Assembly: GCF_017810075.1 (NCBI RefSeq)
Contig: NZ_JADNYK010000008.1
Span: forward strand, 62,001-126,000
Direction of reading: 5' to 3'
Length of the DNA: 64,000 nt
Source: Pseudozobellia sp. WGM2
GTDB taxonomy: Bacteria; Bacteroidota; Bacteroidia; Flavobacteriales; Flavobacteriaceae
Part shown: positions 1-9,735 of the stretch, in pieces
Numbering within the stretch: the stretch's first letter is position 1
Layout: each line of letters begins with the position of its first letter
The notes under the pieces: generated by a model
Told to the model about the DNA's origin: nothing
The model's database searches: none
What the model saw: only the letters and a program-made list of their open reading frames with translations
Program-made: the position numbers and the translations under genes

Positions 1-957
1 ACTTGGACGCCCGATGCATTTGTAGATATCACTGTAGCAGAATTAAAAAATAAAATAGGTGATGATAAAGTAATCTTAGGGCTCTCGGGCGGGGTCGACT
101 CAACAGTGGCTGCCGTTCTTTTGCACAAGGCTATCGATAAGAACTTACACTGTATTTTCGTCAATAACGGTCTGCTTCGAAAAAATGAATTCGAAGAAGT
201 TCTTGACCAATATAAAGATATGGGTCTAAATGTCAAAGGTGTCGATGCTTCGGCACGCTTTTTGGACGCTCTGAAAGGAGAAAGCGATCCCGAGAAAAAA
301 CGCAAAATTATCGGTAGGGTATTTATTGAGGTATTCGATGATGAGGCACACTTGGTAGAAGACGCCAAATGGCTTGCACAGGGTACCATATACCCTGATG
401 TAATTGAATCGGTTTCGGCTACAGGCGGACCGTCAGCGACCATAAAAAGTCACCATAACGTAGGAGGGTTACCCGATTTTATGAAGTTGAAAGTGGTTGA
501 GCCACTTAAGATGTTGTTCAAAGATGAGGTAAGAAGAGTAGGTAGAAGTATGGCAATTGGTGATGAGCGCTTAGGGCGTCACCCTTTTCCCGGTCCAGGG
601 TTGGCCATTCGAATTTTGGGCGACATAACCCCTGAAAAGGTGGCCATTTTACAAGAAGTAGATTATATTTTTATTAAGGGTTTACGAGATTGGGGACTTT
701 ACGACAAGGTTTGGCAGGCCGGAGCGATGCTTTTGCCCGTAAATAGTGTGGGGGTCATGGGTGATGAACGAACTTATGAAAAATGTGTAGCTTTACGTGC
801 GGTAGAAAGTACCGATGGTATGACTGCTGATTGGGTTAATCTACCTTATGAATTTCTCCAAAAAACATCAAACGATATTATCAATAAAGTACCGGGTGTG
901 AACAGAGTAGTGTATGACATTAGCTCAAAACCACCTGCAACTATAGAATGGGAATAA
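1..957 (+). CDS. guaA: GMP synthase (glutamine-hydrolysing), 3' part
   Basis: Makes GMP from XMP, ATP and glutamine in purine synthesis. The reading frame is open from base 1, so the N-terminal glutamine amidotransferase domain and the true start lie outside the window. What remains is the ATP-pyrophosphatase domain, with its P-loop SGGVDST encoded near base 90, followed by the GMP synthase dimerisation domain ([14 protein letters not shown], and a C-terminus ending KPPATIEWE, as usual in this family). The stop TAA at 955-957 is one base before the ATG of the LysM gene, so the two are probably cotranscribed. Identification is secure; the 5' truncation is only the window edge. Confidence 0.97.
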   Translation, partial: TWTPDAFVDITVAELKNKIGDDKVILGLSGGVDSTVAAVLLHKAIDKNLHCIFVNNGLLRKNEFEEVLDQYKDMGLNVKGVDASARFLDALKGESDPEKKRKIIGRVFIEVFDDEAHLVEDAKWLAQGTIYPDVIESVSATGGPSATIKSHHNVGGLPDFMKLKVVEPLKMLFKDEVRRVGRSMAIGDERLGRHPFPGPGLAIRILGDITPEKVAILQEVDYIFIKGLRDWGLYDKVWQAGAMLLPVNSVGVMGDERTYEKCVALRAVESTDGMTADWVNLPYEFLQKTSNDIINKVPGVNRVVYDISSKPPATIEWE

Positions 958-958
958 A

Positions 959-3133
959 ATGAACCGATTTTTCAAGAATATTGCTGTACTTCTTTTACTG
1001 GTTTCGGTAAGTGGCTGTAAAGCACAAAAATTTACTACACACTCTGTACAGAAGGGAGAGACTTTGGAAAGTATCGCCAAAGACTACAATGTCACTCAGT
1101 ATTCCATCTTGCAATTGAATAAAGAAATTAAGCAAGGTGACGCTTTACGGGCGAATACTATTTTAGTTTTACCAAAATCAACAGGTAATGCTGTTTCAGA
1201 TTCACGGCCGAGTACGGGTGGTAATTCAAAAGCTCCTGTGGCAACCCAGGAAGAACCGATTGGCTTTACTTCGCACAATGTTCGAAAGAGGGAGACTTTA
1301 TATGGAATAGCGAAACGTTTCAATATTACCGAAGAAGATATTAAAAAGTACAATACAGAATTATATTCAAGTCCGCTTAAAAAGAAAATGACCTTGAAAA
1401 TTCCTCAGTACAGAAGAACAGAAATTGCTGAGGTTAATGAGGGAGATTTTGAAACCTATACGGTTGCCCCAAAAGAGACCCGTTGGAGTATTGCGCATAA
1501 ATACGGTATTACTGTAGATAGCCTATTGGTTTTGAATCCAGAGCTTTCAAAAGCGAACAATTACCTTGCTTCCGGTCAAGAATTAAAAATGCCCAAGTTA
1601 CCGGGCAGTACGGTCGATAACCAAAAGACCCAACTTTACCTTTCGTATACCGTACCCCCCAAAATGAACTTCTTTCAACTGAAACAGAAGTACGGTGTTG
1701 AACCTGATGAAATTGTGCGTTTGAATCCTGAGATTACGGAGCGCGGTGGTCTAAAAGAGGGGATGGTTATTCGTATTCCGCAACAAAAATTTGATGCGGG
1801 CGACGTGAATACCGATAATTACAATTTTTATGAGGTAAAGCCCAAGCAGACCGAGTTTTCTCTAACAAGAAAGTTCGGCGTTTCCTATGAGGAATTATTA
1901 AAGCTAAATCCGGATTTAAGGGAAGGATTAAAAGCGGGTATGGTTCTAAAATTACCCAAGAGTCAAGAGGGAGATTTTGAAGTGCGTAATTCACTGGTGC
2001 TCGATAAAATTAATCTGGTAGACAGCGTTAACCGCCAAAATAGGCCAAAGCTTATGTTTTTGCTGCCTTTTCGATTAGATAGGTTAGATTTAGAAGATAA
2101 ATCGGAAGTGGCTAGTGTTATCGATAAAAGAAACAGTCTTAAATATAGCCTAGGTCTTTATTCAGGTGCGTTAGTGGCCATAGACTCTATTGCCGACCTT
2201 GGCATATCGGTAGATGTGAAAACTTTCGATAATGAACTTAAACTGGCTAGGACCAAAGAGATACTGCAAAAAGAGAATCTGGCCAATGTAAGTGCAATAG
2301 TAGGGCCTTTAGACCTGGCATCTTTAAAAGAGACGGCGGTTCGTGCCAATGGCAAACAAGTGCCGGTTATAGCTCCCATACCTGCGGAAAGTGACCTTAG
2401 CTTGTCCAATGTATTTTATTCCTATACTCCTCCGAAGGTTTTAAGGGAGCACATGATGGATTATTTAGCTGATAAATTTGAAAATCAGAATATAGTTATA
2501 ATCGCAGATTCGGCCCACGCCGCTGTACGTGATTCTATTTTGTATCGTTTTCCTGATGCGAAAGTTGCCGAGGTAGCTGAAGAAGAGAAAAATATCGGGG
2601 TGAATATCGAAAAGTTAAGACAACTACTCTCCGATGAGGAAGAGAATTGGGTGTTTTTAGAAACCAAGAACTTTAAGTTGGTGTCTAGTGTGACTTCGAT
2701 TTTAAACTCTTTTCAAAACTCGTTGATGGATATTGATAAGCCTCAACGAGGTAAAATTAAGTTGCAAATGTTCACGACGAACCAAAATAGTGCTTTCGAG
2801 AACGATGTTATTTCTAACACACATTTGAGCAATATCAAGTTCACCTACCCTTCCGTATATAAAATGCCGGATAGTAATTCATTTTCAAAAAGATATGAAA
2901 AGCGCTTCGGAAGTTTACCCGATCGTTATGCAGTTCGCGGATTTGATCTGACTTTTGATCTATTACTTAAGTTGGCTTACAAGAACAACCTGATGGAAGC
3001 TTCAAAATTTGTCGGTGAAACGGCATACTCAGGCAATAAGTTCGATTATGAAAGAAATGGTGCTTCAGGTTACTCTAATCGTTCATCATATATCATGACG
3101 ATTGAAGATTTACGAATTAAAGAGGCGCAATAA
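959..3133 (+). CDS. LysM-repeat lipoprotein with periplasmic-binding-like C-terminal domain
   Basis: 724 aa. A lipoprotein signal ends in VSGC (about residue 20), so the protein should be lipid-anchored in the envelope. Five LysM-like modules follow in tandem (about residues 25-330), each with a YxVxxxET/Q start and an LLxLNPxL end; later copies are degenerate. LysM binds peptidoglycan. Residues about 365-724 start with RPKLMFLLPFRLD and resemble a type-1 periplasmic-binding (ABC substrate-binding) fold. No transporter genes are adjacent, so a cell-wall sensing or scaffold role is more likely than solute uptake; this is inference. It starts one base after the guaA stop. Confidence 0.88.
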   Translation: MNRFFKNIAVLLLLVSVSGCKAQKFTTHSVQKGETLESIAKDYNVTQYSILQLNKEIKQGDALRANTILVLPKSTGNAVSDSRPSTGGNSKAPVATQEEPIGFTSHNVRKRETLYGIAKRFNITEEDIKKYNTELYSSPLKKKMTLKIPQYRRTEIAEVNEGDFETYTVAPKETRWSIAHKYGITVDSLLVLNPELSKANNYLASGQELKMPKLPGSTVDNQKTQLYLSYTVPPKMNFFQLKQKYGVEPDEIVRLNPEITERGGLKEGMVIRIPQQKFDAGDVNTDNYNFYEVKPKQTEFSLTRKFGVSYEELLKLNPDLREGLKAGMVLKLPKSQEGDFEVRNSLVLDKINLVDSVNRQNRPKLMFLLPFRLDRLDLEDKSEVASVIDKRNSLKYSLGLYSGALVAIDSIADLGISVDVKTFDNELKLARTKEILQKENLANVSAIVGPLDLASLKETAVRANGKQVPVIAPIPAESDLSLSNVFYSYTPPKVLREHMMDYLADKFENQNIVIIADSAHAAVRDSILYRFPDAKVAEVAEEEKNIGVNIEKLRQLLSDEEENWVFLETKNFKLVSSVTSILNSFQNSLMDIDKPQRGKIKLQMFTTNQNSAFENDVISNTHLSNIKFTYPSVYKMPDSNSFSKRYEKRFGSLPDRYAVRGFDLTFDLLLKLAYKNNLMEASKFVGETAYSGNKFDYERNGASGYSNRSSYIMTIEDLRIKEAQ

Positions 3134-3159
3134 AGAGCACGTCATTCTAAATTATTTAT

Positions 3160-3564
3160 ATGACATCAAAAATCACTTATACCGGAGAGTTAAGAACGAC
3201 TTGCGAGCATGTTCGGTCGGGTAGCACCTTCATAACCGATGCGCCCGTTGACAATAATGGTTTGGGTCAGGCATTTTCCCCTACAGATACGGTTGCCACG
3301 AGTTTAGGTAGTTGTATGTTGACGATGATGGGTATCAAGTCGAAAGGTTTAGGTCTTGATTTAAAAGATTCGGTGGTTGAAATTACCAAGCATATGGCTG
3401 CAGATCCGAGAAGAATTTCTAAAATAGAGGCCAAGCTTATTTTGCCTTCGGGAGTTTCAGAAAAAAATAGAAAAATTTTAGAACACACGGCAAACACTTG
3501 CCCGGTATTGTATAGCCTTCACCCCGACATCGAAAAGGTAATTACGTTCGACTGGAAACTTTAG
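3160..3564 (+). CDS. OsmC family peroxiredoxin-like protein
   Basis: 134 aa, the usual OsmC/Ohr length. OsmC-type proteins reduce organic hydroperoxides through two cysteines. Both are visible: one in LGSCMLTMMGI at the start of the long central helix and one in NTCPVLYSLHPDI. It is cytosolic, with no signal peptide. It follows the LysM gene by 26 bp on the same strand. Family assignment is strong; the substrate is unknown, and it could be the YhfA-like branch of OsmC rather than a dedicated Ohr. Confidence 0.9.
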   Translation: MTSKITYTGELRTTCEHVRSGSTFITDAPVDNNGLGQAFSPTDTVATSLGSCMLTMMGIKSKGLGLDLKDSVVEITKHMAADPRRISKIEAKLILPSGVSEKNRKILEHTANTCPVLYSLHPDIEKVITFDWKL

Positions 3565-3646
3565 GTCGGTTTGGTTCAATTTTTGAAGTGGTTTTGCAAA
3601 TGAATCACCAATAGTTTTTGATGGGGTTCTCTAATTCATAAATTGA

Positions 3647-4189
3647 ATGCTTTTCAGATTTTTTATAGGGATGTTTTTTTTCTTGATGACGCTGTCGATC
3701 GGGGCGCAAGAAGAAACCATACCCTGGAGTGCAGATAGAAAATTGCAATGGTCAGACTTTAAAGGAGATTACCTGAAGACCGAATGGGCCGCAGCCACAA
3801 CGGCAAGCAGCATAAGCTACAAATTTTCCACATTTGCAAGGGGCGGACAATTATACGTCGACTTTGAAATAGGATGCGAATTTTACCCTCAGAAATCGTG
3901 GTACCGACCAGATTTGGTAGATTCAGTGATTTTGAGTCATGAGCAACTGCACTTCGATATCGCCGAATTGCATGCTAGAAAGATGAAGAAACGACTCGCG
4001 GAAACGCAATTCACGACTGATATTAAAGAGGAAGTCAAGAAAATATATAAAGAGGTCTTGAAAGAACTTTATATATTTCAGAATAAATATGATAGGGAGA
4101 CTAACTTTTCAAGAGATCGACAGAAACAATTGTTCTGGAATAAAATGATTGCCGAGGCATTGTTCGAAACGAAAGAACCTTCCCCATAA
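3647..4189 (+). CDS. DUF922-family putative zinc protease, secreted
   Basis: 180 aa. A signal peptide (residues 1 to about 20, ending SIGAQ) predicts export. The body matches the DUF922 pattern: an LQWSDFKG motif near residue 34 and HEQLHFDIAE at about 98-107, in which H98-E-Q-L-H102 is an HExxH zinc-protease motif with a further acidic residue. The C-terminus is helical and charged. Proteolysis is suggested by the motif but I know of no defined substrate. A strong terminator overlaps the stop codon, so this gene ends its transcript. Confidence 0.8.
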   Translation: MLFRFFIGMFFFLMTLSIGAQEETIPWSADRKLQWSDFKGDYLKTEWAAATTASSISYKFSTFARGGQLYVDFEIGCEFYPQKSWYRPDLVDSVILSHEQLHFDIAELHARKMKKRLAETQFTTDIKEEVKKIYKEVLKELYIFQNKYDRETNFSRDRQKQLFWNKMIAEALFETKEPSP

Positions 4190-4215
4190 ATTAATAATGA
4201 GAAAGGTTCTTTTGA
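4172..4215 (+). terminator. Rho-independent terminator overlapping the stop codon
   Basis: Perfect 10-bp stem AAAGAACCTT (4172-4181) / AAGGTTCTTT (4203-4212) with a 21-nt loop that contains the stop of the DUF922 gene; the distal arm runs into a T-rich stretch. The upstream arm is inside the last codons. Confidence 0.7.
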
Positions 4216-4230
4216 TTTAGGCTTACTTTT

Positions 4231-4761
4231 TTAAAACCTAAAGGAAGCACCTATGGTCAAGTAAGCGGCGCCATAACCGGCTTCGGCAAAACCTGCAAAA
4301 CTTTCTGAAAAGTACCACCGACCTCCGACAAATGCGCCTGCTCCTGGTCGGCTTCTATAATCGCTGTAATCATCACCGCCGTAGATTCTAAACGATACCA
4401 TTGCACCCCCGTAAACGTCAAGATTGTCGATGTCAAACCCCGTATAATGGTATGCACCTCTAACACCAACGGTGGTGTACGACCAGCTATAGTTATCGTT
4501 AAAGAAGGTATCGTCGTAACTGAACCTTTTATATCCGATATAACCTCCTAGGCTTACCACACCGGGCCCAGGTACATCCCAAATGCCACGTTCGTAACTT
4601 ACACTAAATACAGGACTTTGATTCGATAGACTTCCTCCGTAATAATAACCACCAAAACCAATACCGGCATTAATGACGTTAGTGCCTTGACTAAATTCTT
4701 GGGCTTGGGTAAACGAAAGGGTTAAAAAAGTAATTGCTAGATAGATAATTGATTTTTTCAT
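4231..4761 (-). CDS. Outer-membrane beta-barrel protein
   Basis: 176 aa. A signal peptide (about residues 1-20, ending FTQAQ) is followed by alternating aromatic/glycine strands (GIGFGGYYYGG, GGYIGYKRFSY, GGRWYFSE) and a final TIGASFRF strand with C-terminal phenylalanine, as in small 8-stranded outer-membrane barrels. It converges on the DUF922 gene with a shared terminator region between them. No ligand or function can be inferred beyond an outer-membrane location. Confidence 0.75.
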   Translation of the reverse strand: MKKSIIYLAITFLTLSFTQAQEFSQGTNVINAGIGFGGYYYGGSLSNQSPVFSVSYERGIWDVPGPGVVSLGGYIGYKRFSYDDTFFNDNYSWSYTTVGVRGAYHYTGFDIDNLDVYGGAMVSFRIYGGDDYSDYRSRPGAGAFVGGRWYFSESFAGFAEAGYGAAYLTIGASFRF

Positions 4762-4861
4762 GTTGATTGTTCTAATTTAGAATATGTTGATGAATTGTTT
4801 TAGCAAATATATATGCAAAATGTGTGTTAGATTATATCATCGATTGTATTTGTTCGCGACC

Positions 4862-5533
4862 TTACTGCCACCTAATAGTTCCATCAAGTGTAAGTATAAC
4901 CCCAGTTTCAGTATTCGAGACCGTGGTGCTATCAAAAACCATTTCTTTCTCTTCAAAGTTGATGTTGTAGGCTTCTCCACAATCGGTGAATGTACCCCCT
5001 GGTGGAACGGAACAACCAAACCTGTATTCAACACTGTCAATAAAGATTACCATCGAAATGTCTTTTACTACACCATCATCTGAAAGTGTGTCTAGGTCGT
5101 CACCTCCGATGAGAACAAAACCTTTGTTAAAGTTTTTTGGATCCGGACCCTCTTCGGTAATTGGTGTGTTTTCATCAGTTAATATAACCGATTTCGTAGT
5201 GCCTGTTAAATCTGCGCGTCCGACAGCTATATGGGCCACTTCAAGGCTAGTGCCAACATCTGACGTTTCATCGCCCGTCAACGTTATAGTGCCTAATATA
5301 TCCGTGGAATTTTCTTCTCCCACCTCATCTTCTTCATCTTCTTCGTTTTCTTCCTGCTCTTCCTCAGGCTCTTGTTCTACTTCCTCTTCCTCAATTTCAG
5401 GCTCTTCTTCCATCGGTACTTCTGTTTCAACCGGTGTTACGGGTGAATCATCAGGCGATTCGCCATCGGAGCATGAGGTTGGTAGTGAAGTCAAAAGGAT
5501 TAGAGCGAATAAGGCCAGCCAGGGTGTTTTCAT
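4862..5533 (-). CDS. Lipoprotein with long acidic linker, unknown function
   Basis: 223 aa. The signal peptide ends at a lipobox (LPTSC, about residue 21). It is followed by a strikingly acidic low-complexity stretch of Glu/Asp (about residues 35-75), then a soluble domain of about 145 residues that starts at DILGTITLTGDETSDVG and has two cysteines near residues 180-190. I do not recognise the domain. An acidic stretch right after the anchor cysteine is compatible with surface display in Bacteroidota (lipoprotein export signal), which is inference. First of three consecutive minus-strand lipoprotein-like genes. Confidence 0.7.
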   Translation of the reverse strand: MKTPWLALFALILLTSLPTSCSDGESPDDSPVTPVETEVPMEEEPEIEEEEVEQEPEEEQEENEEDEEDEVGEENSTDILGTITLTGDETSDVGTSLEVAHIAVGRADLTGTTKSVILTDENTPITEEGPDPKNFNKGFVLIGGDDLDTLSDDGVVKDISMVIFIDSVEYRFGCSVPPGGTFTDCGEAYNINFEEKEMVFDSTTVSNTETGVILTLDGTIRWQ

Positions 5534-5562
5534 GAATTTAATGAGATAAGAATATTTCTAAT

Positions 5563-5832
5563 TTAATCATCTGAACAGTTATCTCTGTAAAACTCAAGTT
5601 GTGCTCTATCTTCTGCATCAATGAATTCACTACATCGTTTTAAAATCTTATCAATATCTGAACTTATTTCGGAGCAGTCTTTGTCTTCACGATCATACTC
5701 TTCATCAATTTTTATCAAAAGCTCGGCGCAGTCTAATGCATCAAGCGTGTCTTTGGCATCATCTACGATATCACAGCTTGAAATTATAAAATTGGCAGTA
5801 GTAGCTAAAAGAAGTAGTTTGATGTTTTTCAT
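5563..5832 (-). CDS. Small Cys-containing lipoprotein, hypothetical
   Basis: 89 aa. The N-terminus MKNIKLLLLATTANFIISSC is a compact lipoprotein signal with lipobox ISSC. The mature part is acidic and mostly helical with four further cysteines (ALDCAELL, DKDCSEI, KRCSEF, DNCSDD), which could form two disulfides in the periplasm. It lies between two lipoprotein genes on the same strand with gaps of about 20-30 bp, so an operon is likely. No family recognised. Confidence 0.65.
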   Translation of the reverse strand: MKNIKLLLLATTANFIISSCDIVDDAKDTLDALDCAELLIKIDEEYDREDKDCSEISSDIDKILKRCSEFIDAEDRAQLEFYRDNCSDD

Positions 5833-5852
5833 GTGTGTTGGTGGTGTTAGGG

Positions 5853-6596
5853 TTATTTATGTTGAATTTGCAGAGGAATATCCGTAAATATACCCTCGGT
5901 TACTAAATACTCCAATCCGGTTTCTTCATCAATGGCGGTATAATTAAATATGCCGGATATTATTTGTTTGTCGTAGTCAATTTTGTTGATTTTTAAATAA
6001 ACTTCTTCATTGGTGTCGGTCATTAATGGTTCTACACCCCAATTTTCTTCGTCATAATGATTTACGCTGCCTTGTATGCCCTCATCAAATAAATTATCTT
6101 GATCATGAATTGTGCTATACTCCGTACCAACAAGAAATTTATCTAAATCGAGAAATGATATAAACAATGAAATAGTGAATCCCTTTTCTGGTTTATATCG
6201 AGTAATTTTAAATCCAATCAGATAAAAGAATACATACTCTGTGTCGGGGTAATTTTCTATTACGGCCTTAACTTGTATAATTTCAGAAATTAAATCTGTA
6301 GCCTCATAGTTGTTGGTCTCAAAATCTTCACCATTAATTTTGGCAGTCATTTTACCAGTTACGGTAACCTCGTCTTCATCATTATCAGATTCATCCGTTT
6401 CTTCGTTTGAGCTATCATTTTGGTTTTCTTCTCCTTCACTTTCTTGATCATGGTCATCTGATTTTGAGTCTACGATTTCCTCTCCAAAAACATCTTCAAG
6501 ATGATTTTCTACAGCACTTTTAGAGCAAGCAGATAGAAGTATAAGTAGAAAAATAAGATTTCTTGTAAGAAGAAGAAATGGTTTTAGACATTTCAT
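5853..6596 (-). CDS. Lipoprotein with acidic linker, unknown function
   Basis: 247 aa. A long signal peptide ends in LLSAC (about residue 24). Residues about 35-75 are rich in Asp, Glu, Ser and Asn. The remaining domain of about 165 residues (from TVTGKMTAKINGEDFETN) looks like the DUF6252-type or other beta-rich Bacteroidota lipoprotein domains that begin with an INGxxF motif, but I cannot assign it firmly. It is probably the first gene of a three-lipoprotein operon with 5563-5832 and 4862-5533. Confidence 0.68.
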   Translation of the reverse strand: MKCLKPFLLLTRNLIFLLILLSACSKSAVENHLEDVFGEEIVDSKSDDHDQESEGEENQNDSSNEETDESDNDEDEVTVTGKMTAKINGEDFETNNYEATDLISEIIQVKAVIENYPDTEYVFFYLIGFKITRYKPEKGFTISLFISFLDLDKFLVGTEYSTIHDQDNLFDEGIQGSVNHYDEENWGVEPLMTDTNEEVYLKINKIDYDKQIISGIFNYTAIDEETGLEYLVTEGIFTDIPLQIQHK

Positions 6597-6848
6597 GGTT
6601 TATGGGTTAGGGTTGGTCGAATGAAAGTACTTCTAAAAAATCGCTCGACCCATATCTATTTATTGAATGGGATATATGGTTGATAACCGTAACACTTGCA
6701 TTATGGAACGTTAAATCGTACCATTTTTGATTTACATTGGGGACAGAAATTCAGATAACTTTAATAATCTTTAACGGATTATAGTTTTCTGTAGTGGGAA
6801 TAGTTAAATTTATACTCCCCCGATTAAATAGACACAATTCTTTTGCGT

Positions 6849-8918
6849 ATGAAATTTAGTTGGGTTCCCCTGATTTTATTGATATCATTCCAGACTTTTT
6901 CCCAACAACGGCAAATAGATTCCATTAGGCAAGTCTTAGATCTTCATTCCCAAGAAGACTCGTTAAGATTATCTCTACTAAACGAGTTGGCTTATCTTCA
7001 TTATTCAATAGATCCTGAAGCAGGGCTGAAAATAGGCGATAGTGCCTTGGCATTGGCTTCTCTTTTGAAAGATTCTACAGGTCTGGCCACGGCCTATTCT
7101 TATAAGGGTCATAACTATAGTGCTTTAGGAGTAGATTCGATGGCCTTGGAAATGTACGATATCGCGCTAAACCTCAAAAGATTAAAAAAGGATAGAGTAG
7201 GTGAGGCACGCCTAATTTATAATAAAGGTCTAGTGTATTTCAATCAATCGGATTATCGTAGAGCGAACGACTGTAATAAAAGGGCATACGAGGTGTTCAA
7301 GGTTGAAAAGGATAGTTTTTTAATGGCGAAAATGTTGAACAGTATGGGGATTAACCATATGTACCTTTCGCAATATACACAGTCACTAGACTCTTATTTA
7401 GAAGCCAAGAATATTTATGAAGATCTACAACTAACTGATGATTTGGAGTATGTGAACATCAATTCGAATATAGGATTATTATATGCGCACCTTGAGAAAT
7501 TCGAGTTGTCGGAAGAATTTCAAAAATATGCCTTAGCAGGATATAAAAAGCAAGGTTTTAAGGTCGGTGAGGCCAATGCCCTTACGAATTTGGGGCGTTT
7601 GAAAACGGAAAATGGTAAAGAAAAAGAAGCCATAGCACTCTACGAAAATGCTTTCAAGATTATGGAAGAAATTCATGACCGCAGAGGTCAGGCCAGTGCT
7701 CTTACTAATATTGGCATAGCCCATGTATCGCTTAAATCATTCAAAGAGGCTATATCTTTTTTTAAAAGAACCCAAAAAATTTATGAGAACCTGAACAATC
7801 ACAATAACCTTGCAATTGTTCATCAGAATCTAGGGGATTGTTATCTTAATTTAGAAGGTACTTTAAATCTTGAGCAGGCTGAAAAGCACTATAGGGCCTC
7901 TTTAGAATACGCGCTAGAAGTTCACAATTTAAGTTTGCAATACAATGCTTTTGAAGGGCTTTCAGAAGTGCAAAAAGCTAAGGGTGATTTTGAAGATGCC
8001 TTAGAAAGCAAATCAATGGCAATTGTGGTTCGAGATAGTTTCAATTCTACGGAAAAGAGAGAAGAGATAGCTCGTTTAGAGGCTGAATATAAGTATGAGG
8101 GGGAGAAGGCTTCACTACAGGCCGATTTTGAAAAAAAACAGGCTCTATCTATAGCTGAGGTAAGGCAACAGCGATTGATCAATAAATTAATTCTGTTCAG
8201 TGCCTTGATTTTTTTACTGACCGCTTTGGTCGCATTTATTCTATATAAGAAACGTAGTGATGCCGTAGCCGAAAAGAAATTGGCTGAATTTAAGGCCAAG
8301 GTCGCAGAAACTGAATTAAAGGCCTTACGCTCACAGATGAATCCACATTTTATTTTTAATTCGTTAAATTCTATTAGGGAATATATGGCTACGAATGATA
8401 AGAATAGGGCTGAAACCTATTTATTAAAGTTTGCAAAATTGACAAGGGCCATTCTAGAAAATTCAGAAAAAAAATGGATAACCCTAAAGCAAGATTTGGA
8501 ACTCATGAAAATTTATATCGATATCGAGGCCATGCGCTTGAACCATTCTTTAGAGTATTCAATTCTAGTAGATGATGAGGTAGATGCAGAAAATACCTTG
8601 GTGCCCCCAATGCTATTGCAACCTTTTATCGAAAATAGTATTTGGCATGGTATTGCCAAGAAAAACAATAATGGCAGGGTCGATATTAAGGTAAAGGCCG
8701 ATGGTGATTTCTTGATATGTTCGGTAGATGATGATGGCGTGGGCCGCCAAAAGAAAATCGATACCATAAAGACCAATAATTCAATGGGTTTAAAAATAAC
8801 CAAGAATAGACTAGAGATTATGAATCAATTAAAGAATAAAAACGGCAGTTTTCAAGTGCATGATAAAGAGTTCGGTACTCGAGTAGAGGTGAAATTGCCT
8901 TTAGAACTTCAATTTTAG
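6849..8918 (+). CDS. TPR-domain sensor histidine kinase, LytS/YpdA type
   Basis: 689 aa from the ATG at 6849; this start gives a clean signal peptide (MKFSWVPLILLISFQTFS) and is preferred to an in-frame TTG six bases upstream. Residues about 35-390 are tetratricopeptide repeats in the periplasm, then a coiled coil, one transmembrane helix (LILFSALIFLLTALVAFILY, about 440-460) and a His_kinase domain with NPHFIFNSLN; the phospho-acceptor is His500. A HATPase domain follows (VDDDGVGR). It phosphorylates the LytTR regulator encoded 6 bp downstream. The inducing signal is unknown; the TPR part may sense a protein partner. Confidence 0.93.
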   Translation: MKFSWVPLILLISFQTFSQQRQIDSIRQVLDLHSQEDSLRLSLLNELAYLHYSIDPEAGLKIGDSALALASLLKDSTGLATAYSYKGHNYSALGVDSMALEMYDIALNLKRLKKDRVGEARLIYNKGLVYFNQSDYRRANDCNKRAYEVFKVEKDSFLMAKMLNSMGINHMYLSQYTQSLDSYLEAKNIYEDLQLTDDLEYVNINSNIGLLYAHLEKFELSEEFQKYALAGYKKQGFKVGEANALTNLGRLKTENGKEKEAIALYENAFKIMEEIHDRRGQASALTNIGIAHVSLKSFKEAISFFKRTQKIYENLNNHNNLAIVHQNLGDCYLNLEGTLNLEQAEKHYRASLEYALEVHNLSLQYNAFEGLSEVQKAKGDFEDALESKSMAIVVRDSFNSTEKREEIARLEAEYKYEGEKASLQADFEKKQALSIAEVRQQRLINKLILFSALIFLLTALVAFILYKKRSDAVAEKKLAEFKAKVAETELKALRSQMNPHFIFNSLNSIREYMATNDKNRAETYLLKFAKLTRAILENSEKKWITLKQDLELMKIYIDIEAMRLNHSLEYSILVDDEVDAENTLVPPMLLQPFIENSIWHGIAKKNNNGRVDIKVKADGDFLICSVDDDGVGRQKKIDTIKTNNSMGLKITKNRLEIMNQLKNKNGSFQVHDKEFGTRVEVKLPLELQF

Positions 8919-8924
8919 ATTTAT

Positions 8925-9671
8925 ATGTTGAAAGCAATTATTGTAGATGATGAGCAACATTGCATTGAAGCTCTCGAAAGATTAATACTTCAGAATAAGG
9001 TAAATATCGATTTAAAGGCTTCTGTTTCAGAGGTGGAGGAAGCAATAAAAGCTATCGAACTTTATGATCCAGATGTGGTTTTTTTAGATGTACACCTTAG
9101 AGATGGCACTGGTTTTGATTTGTTGAGGCAACTTGGGCATATCGACTTTTATATCGTTTTTACGACAGCTTATGAAGAGTATGCGGTCAATGCCTTTAAA
9201 TATTCGGCCTTTGATTATTTGTTAAAGCCAATCGATCCCGAAGAATTTCAAGAAACTATTAATAGACTACATGAAAAAAGAAATGAAGAAAGTCACTCTA
9301 AACGGTTAGAAGTGCTGTTTCATAATTTTCAAAGCAAGTTTGAAGGAATTAAAAAAATTGCCATCCCCACTATAAGAGATTATACTTTTTTGAATATACC
9401 AGATATCGTTAGATGTGAATCTGATGGCAATTACACCAAGATATTTTCATTAAAGGGTAGAAAGCTCACCTCTACGAGAACCCTGAAATACTTTGAAGAT
9501 TTTCTAGGTGATATTCAGTTCTTTCGAATTCATAAATCTCATTATGTTAACTTGACCCATGTAGAAAAATATATAAAAGGAAAGGGTGGGTATGTAGTTA
9601 TGTCTGACGGAACAACTCTGGAAGTGGCGGTAAGACGAAAAGAAGAATTCTTGAAAAGACTGAGCTATTAA
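8925..9671 (+). CDS. LytTR-family response regulator
   Basis: 248 aa. The receiver domain (1 to about 120) has the acidic pocket DD at 8-9, the phospho-acceptor Asp55 in VVFLDVHL, and a Lys in LLKPID. A LytTR DNA-binding domain follows (about 145-245: RCESDGNYTKIF, FFRIHKSHYVNL). Partner of the TPR histidine kinase 6 bp upstream. Targets are not visible; LytTR regulators usually bind paired direct repeats upstream of promoters, and none stands out nearby. Confidence 0.95.
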   Translation: MLKAIIVDDEQHCIEALERLILQNKVNIDLKASVSEVEEAIKAIELYDPDVVFLDVHLRDGTGFDLLRQLGHIDFYIVFTTAYEEYAVNAFKYSAFDYLLKPIDPEEFQETINRLHEKRNEESHSKRLEVLFHNFQSKFEGIKKIAIPTIRDYTFLNIPDIVRCESDGNYTKIFSLKGRKLTSTRTLKYFEDFLGDIQFFRIHKSHYVNLTHVEKYIKGKGGYVVMSDGTTLEVAVRRKEEFLKRLSY

Positions 9672-9735
9672 CGTCAAATTTAATACTCTATAAAACTCAA
9701 GAAATTCTTCTTTTCATGCTTGATCCAATATTGTT

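Noticed and set aside
4986-5549. 187-codon serine-rich ORF on the + strand
   Set aside because: Antisense of the Glu/Asp-rich linker of the lipoprotein gene; low complexity, no signal or domain.
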